From Diplocarpon mali (lineage: Eukaryota > Ascomycota > Leotiomycetes > Helotiales > Drepanopezizaceae), in NCBI GenBank assembly GCA_024741835.1, contig JAENRP010000044.1, positions 130,857 to 194,856 of the forward strand: a stretch of DNA of 64,000 nucleotides, read 5' to 3'. The notes below the pieces were generated by a model, which had not been told where the DNA came from, ran no database searches, and was given only the letters and a program-made list of their open reading frames with translations. This document shows positions 60,013 through 64,000 of this stretch, piece after piece (position 1 is the stretch's first letter; each line of letters starts with the position of its first letter). The position numbers were made by a program, and so were the translations under genes.

Positions 60013-61537
60013 CTAATTCTCAACCTCCTGCTGGGTCCACGCGCCGACCTTCCGACCTCCATCCTTCCGCTTGACCCGACACGTCATGCCAACCTCCCGA
60101 TCCCACACAAACTGCCAGATGACGCCGACCCAACTCTCGTGGCGCGGGAGTTCGGCGTAGAACTCCCGCGCCAGCTCATGCAGCCGGGGCAGGCGCGTCC
60201 ACGGCACGGCCGGGAAGTCGTGGTGCTCGTTGTGCAGGCCGACGTTATACGTGAGGAGGTTCAGCGGGCCGTAGTAGCTAAACGTCTCGGGGACGAGCGT
60301 CTGCGTGAGCGGGTCCTTCGCGGCGAGCGGCTGCTTCTCGAAGATGTAGTGCTCGGCGATGAAGTGGCCAGCACAGGGGTGCAGCGAGCCGGCGAGGAAG
60401 GAGGAGAGGATGAGGTAGTACAGCGAGTGCGCGGACCCGAATTGCACGAGCAGGTAGTCGAAGGCGACCTGAACAAAGATATTGATGAAGTGGATGGCCG
60501 TGAAGGGGACCGTATACACGAAGACGGGGCGCAGGGCGTAGAAGAAGATCTGAAAGGTGCAGAAGAAGGCCTTACCGAGGATCGAATCGAGGAAGACGGC
60601 TTCGAGCGCGGTGGGGAGGTCGGTGTCGAGGCCGTCGACGCCGAGGGACTTGTGGTGCGTTAGGTGGTATGGCTGGTTGCTGTTAGCTTTGGTATTCTTT
60701 CCAACCGCCACTCTGCCCATCAGGCATGCCGTCTACTCCCTCAACATGCCACTCCCACCCTTCCGCAGCAACATGCGAGGTAAACAAGATCAAGCACCCA
60801 CCCTGAAAGAAGCACTGTACGGAACGCCAATCGGCAGATTCGCAAAGATTGCCAGCGCGCGGTTGGCATTCGGACTGCGGAACGCCAGGTTGTGCGAGAT
60901 CTCATGGATGGACAGGAACAGGTTCTGGTTGGCTGTCGCGCCGACCACGTACGCGGTGAGGAAGAACCTCCAACTGAGAAAGGGGGTGTCGCGCAGGAGG
61001 TAGGCCGCGAGGACCTGGATGGAGACGACGAGCAGGACGACGTATTTGGTGAGGGGCTCCGGGCCGCAGAGTTTGGTGACCTGGGGAAGAGAGAGTCAGT
61101 TGGATGGATTGGCATGTCGATTGAAGAGTAGTATCTCAGGGCCACGAGTCGATGTAGTGCTCCCAGCATCATCTTCTTCAGCCCCAATACCGGCCAAGAG
61201 GTGTGTTCCCAGACCTGATACTGCCCGCCAGAGGGAGAAAAGAACGACAAACCTCGGGATACTTCTTGATGATGGCCATCCTCCGCGTCCGATGCGGCTC
61301 CTCTGTATACGTCCAGAAGAAATCATGCTCCTGGACATCCAGCTCCTCTGTCCCGATCCCCCCTCCCAACTCTCCCTTCGCTATCATCTTCCCGCCGCCA
61401 CCCTCCTCCTCCTCCCCGTTCTCTTTCCCGTCCCCAGCCCTCAACCTCGCGCCCGGGCCCAGTTCCAATTCCTTCGCAGTCGAGGTCGTAATCGTAGCAG
61501 TAGCAGTAGCAGTAGCAGCAGGCATCGTGGAGGGCAT
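60013..61537 (-). CDS. sphingolipid delta-4 desaturase (dihydroceramide desaturase)
   Basis: Three exons: 61253-61537, 60802-61080, 60013-60672; 407 residues. Membrane di-iron desaturase with the three His boxes HEISHN (154-159), HLTHHK (191-196) and HNEHHD (335-340), plus the DES N-terminal motif EHDFFWTYTEEPHRTRR and IIKKYPEVTKLCGPEP typical of this family. It introduces the 4,5-trans double bond into the long-chain base of ceramide in the ER, the step that commits ceramide to glucosylceramide. The first 70 residues are low-complexity: an (Ala-Thr)n run encoded by a GTAGCA repeat (about 61491-61522) and a Gly/Glu-rich stretch. Met at 61525 is an alternative start. Introns are longer than usual here (172 and 129 bases). 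Antisense ORFs cover it and are rejected. Confidence 0.93.
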
Positions 61538-62192
61538 CGATTGTTGATATACAATGCTGTGTATGCCTGCGGAGGAGAACTGGTCGGCTCTTGGTACCGC
61601 AGAGAGGGAATGTAGGAAGTGGAGGGAGCACAGTGTATTTGAGGTCGTCCTGAAGCCGTACGTGTACCTGCGTTCGTACGACGTCGTGGTGTTTTTCCTT
61701 AGCGGCCTCGGGGTTTTCCTGCTCAGGGGTCTTGCCAATCGCTGGGCTCCACTGCAATCCGGGGCTTGGTGGCGATCTTGGCTGCGATTTCCCCCTGATC
61801 ACATGTCACGACGAACACGAAACTTCGCCTCGTTGAGCCTCGACATATACAGCTTCAATTACTACGCCAAACTTCGTCCTCGAGGACTCCAATGCTAGTC
61901 CTGCAGCATCTATATTCACAGATGTCAAGTCCACAAACATGTTACCTTCTAGTCTAGTCCACGTCCAGACCATTTCCACTATTTTGCTTCTCGAGAAAAC
62001 CATCAGTGACCAACTGACTGCTGAGCTGTCTGCAGAAAGCCCGTCCAGTATTCGTCAGATCTCATCACATTTTCCTGTTCTGCATTCATTCATCGCTCCG
62101 TCCCATGGCGTCAGTATCCCAGACCCTAAGTCCAACCCCAGCCCCACTCAACATAAGAGCGACACGCCCACCTCGCCACCACTACCGACTCT
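61538..62192. other. intergenic region upstream of the desaturase
   Basis: 0.65 kb: desaturase promoter and 3' flank of the next gene on the same strand. The desaturase frame stays open upstream to 61738, but without conserved sequence. Confidence 0.55.
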
Positions 62193-64000
62193 TCAAAAGC
62201 GAAGTCCTTGGTACGAGCCACGACCAGCAGCCATACTGTTGCTCAGTCGTGACTGTAGCCGAGCTTGAAGGACGTTGCCCTTACGAGGAGACAAAACCGG
62301 GCGCTGACCGCCAGTAGCACTGCATGTATCCGATGCGGGGCGAGCGATGTTACCAGGAGCGCACCCCTTGTCAGATCCCGACGCCTCACGAGCTTGGAAG
62401 CTGGGGGTTGCTGAGGTGTCGGGGATGCCGTAATGGTTAGTCATCGGCGGTAGCTGCTGAGGGTTGAGCACACCAGTGATAGGGACCAGTTCACCCGTGG
62501 CAACGTCTATAATGAAGACTGTCTGGTAAACTGGAGCACCGGTAGTGGCAGGTGGGCTTCGAAAAATAGGGCTCGTTGGCTGAGAAGCAGCATGCCATTG
62601 ACCAGCTCCTCGTGGAACAGCAAGAGGGGCGATGGACGGAGCCATCTGTGCTTGAAAATTCCGAGAGGTGAAGTTAGAAGCCGAGGCACTGCTTGCCCAC
62701 TGGGAGGACGAAAGACCAGATGCACCTCTCAGGTTCAGATTGGAAATCCCGTCGATAAGATCCTGCTCGACCGCAACAGAGCGGGGTGCAGGCACACCGA
62801 CTGTCTCTGTCAAAACTGGAGCTACATGCGTGGAGGCTTGCGGAGTCGGATGGGGAAGATGCGATTCGTCCTTGACCAGCGGGTCTGCAGCCTCTGTCTT
62901 GAAGGAGTCATTCTCATCAACATCACGCAGAGTGTGCGCCGGAGAAGGTGGCGATTGCTTCAGAGCAGCAATAGCGCCTAAGACCCGACTAGGCACCACA
63001 GACTCTGAGATATTACCTCCGAATGGAGTCTCTGGCTTAGCCGTGGTCTCTATCGATTGGGAAGTAACAGGCTTGGTCGGACCGGCCGTGAAGAGATAGG
63101 CTTCGTAGAGGCTCATGTCTGCAAAGCACTTCCAACCACCCATATTCGCCACAGGCTTGGGAGGTGCGATTCCACGAGCAGGTCGACGAGGAGACTGCTC
63201 AGCTCGACGAGGGAACTGCACATTGATCTCTACTGGCACCGCGTTGGAGCGCAGGCCCAAGAGAGTTTCTGGAGAATACTTGACACGACTCTCAACGGTA
63301 GGCTCTAGAACGCCTGGATGCTCCGTCGAATAGGTTTGGGTGGGTGTAGACTCCAACGAAGACTCCGGTTGGTGAACATCTGTTCGCTCGAGCGCAACGA
63401 AGCCGGCGACACTATACGGCAAGGAAGGGTGCAGAAGGTGGACATCTGAAGATGCGCGGGAGCAAGTAGGCTGAGACTGCTCATCGGGCATGACATTACT
63501 TTGGGAACCATCGGAGGTAGTAATAGTCGTGCGGGTATGGCCCACTGCGGTAACATTTTCTCCTTTTCTGCTAGCTTCGACGCCACCCTGATCGAGGTGG
63601 CGCTCAGCAACTGCCATGGCAAGGACCTTTTGGCTTTTGTCCAACAAGTACATATTGGAGACATCATCTGGAAGCATATAGAACGTTTCTAAAGACTTGA
63701 GTAAGTGACTCACGGGGACCCGAATGGCGAACTGGTAATCTGGCGAAGAAAGAATGTCGTCCGAGGAGAGCTCATGAGCAGGCGTGCCTCCAAATCCAAC
63801 CACGATATCTGATAACTGACCCAATACGGTGCATGATATTCCCTCTTTGAGGCGGCCGAAGAGTCCGTTAATAATATCCTCATTTTCAACCTCGAGAAAC
63901 TCGATTAAGTAAGGGTTGACGGGCTTCGGTGGCAGTTCTGTTTCCGGCTCGAGCGAGATCAGGTCCTCGGTGGTATGGTTCTCGAGCTCGGGAGCACCGT
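62193..64000 (-). CDS. unidentified Ser/Pro-rich protein, 5' part outside window
   Basis: Open from the window edge to TGA at 62193-62195, about 600 residues, no intron needed. I do not recognise it. The first 120 visible residues look folded: NPYLIEFLEVENEDIINGLF, GRLKEGISCTVLGQLSDIVV and YQFAIRVPVSHLLKSLETFY, with alternating hydrophobic and acidic positions. The next 450 are Ser/Pro/Thr/Gln-rich and probably disordered, with a short ordered island GGWKCFADMSLYEAYLF around 63100-63150 and QTVFIIDVATGELVPITGVL near 62490-62540. The C-terminus is basic (SPRKGNVLQARLQSRLSNSM). Such architecture suits an RNA-binding, scaffold or signalling protein, but no function is assigned. The coding nature is supported by length and codon use. 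Confidence 0.8.
   Translation of the reverse strand, partial: GAPELENHTTEDLISLEPETELPPKPVNPYLIEFLEVENEDIINGLFGRLKEGISCTVLGQLSDIVVGFGGTPAHELSSDDILSSPDYQFAIRVPVSHLLKSLETFYMLPDDVSNMYLLDKSQKVLAMAVAERHLDQGGVEASRKGENVTAVGHTRTTITTSDGSQSNVMPDEQSQPTCSRASSDVHLLHPSLPYSVAGFVALERTDVHQPESSLESTPTQTYSTEHPGVLEPTVESRVKYSPETLLGLRSNAVPVEINVQFPRRAEQSPRRPARGIAPPKPVANMGGWKCFADMSLYEAYLFTAGPTKPVTSQSIETTAKPETPFGGNISESVVPSRVLGAIAALKQSPPSPAHTLRDVDENDSFKTEAADPLVKDESHLPHPTPQASTHVAPVLTETVGVPAPRSVAVEQDLIDGISNLNLRGASGLSSSQWASSASASNFTSRNFQAQMAPSIAPLAVPRGAGQWHAASQPTSPIFRSPPATTGAPVYQTVFIIDVATGELVPITGVLNPQQLPPMTNHYGIPDTSATPSFQAREASGSDKGCAPGNIARPASDTCSATGGQRPVLSPRKGNVLQARLQSRLSNSMAAGRGSYQGLRF

Noticed and set aside
60139..60663. 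174-codon plus-strand Glu/Val/Asp-rich ORF
   Set aside because: Antisense to exon 3 of the desaturase, which has the conserved His boxes.

Overview
The window is nuclear DNA of a filamentous ascomycete (Pezizomycotina). Genes are mostly split by short introns of about 45 to 70 bases with GT donors, CTAAC/CTGAC-like branch points and CAG/TAG acceptors. Third codon positions lean to C/G, genes lie on both strands without operons, and the gene set is fungal (Mnn9, Sts1/Cut8, Rho1 with CIVL tail, Cdc10-type septin, Dal5-like permease). I cannot fix the class or genus from sequence alone.

Layout. 1-6 kb: 3' part of ELP1 (+), mitochondrial ribosomal uL24m (-), RHO1 (+). 7.4-8.3 kb: a doubtful Cys-rich hypothetical gene. 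8.3-11.6 kb: no convincing gene. 11.6-19 kb: class IV aminotransferase (-), divergent MFS allantoate-type permease (+, nine exons), MNN9 mannosyltransferase (+), QCR7 (-). 20-24.5 kb: mitochondrial NAD+/nucleotide carrier (+), a small membrane protein (-), an ADCK1/Mcp2-type ABC1 kinase (+). 27.5-29.2 kb: a compact RecQ helicase (+). 30.1-30.6 kb: a small hypothetical gene. 32.5-41.4 kb: glutathione reductase (-), a SERF-type small protein (-), a DUF7598-type membrane protein (+), guanylate kinase (+), Cdc10 septin (-), mitochondrial bL32m (+). 41.7-53.6 kb is the densest part: SKI8 (+), CCE1 resolvase (-), STS1 (+), RAD52 (+), a UBA/UBX protein (-) and a VAP/Scs2 protein (+). 53.6-60 kb is nearly gene-free, with perfect hairpins at 57.4-57.5 kb and possible retroelement debris. 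60-64 kb: a sphingolipid delta-4 desaturase (-) and the 3' part of an unidentified Pro/Ser-rich protein (-).

The genes are mainly housekeeping. Two themes recur without forming a cluster: mitochondria (uL24m, bL32m, Qcr7, a carrier, ADCK1/Mcp2, Cce1, probably Glr1) and recombination/repair (RecQ, Cce1, Rad52; Ski8 also serves meiotic recombination in yeasts). I found no biosynthetic cluster and no clear new multi-gene system. The most checkable unusual signals are gene-structure ones: three GC-AG introns each required for an intact conserved protein, start codons isolated on very short first coding exons (SKI8, RAD52, GUK1), frame-neutral stop-free introns, a dual-start glutathione reductase, and adjacent perfect hairpins in an otherwise empty region. 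Exon boundaries given here come from reading splice signals and family alignment by eye; none has transcript support.
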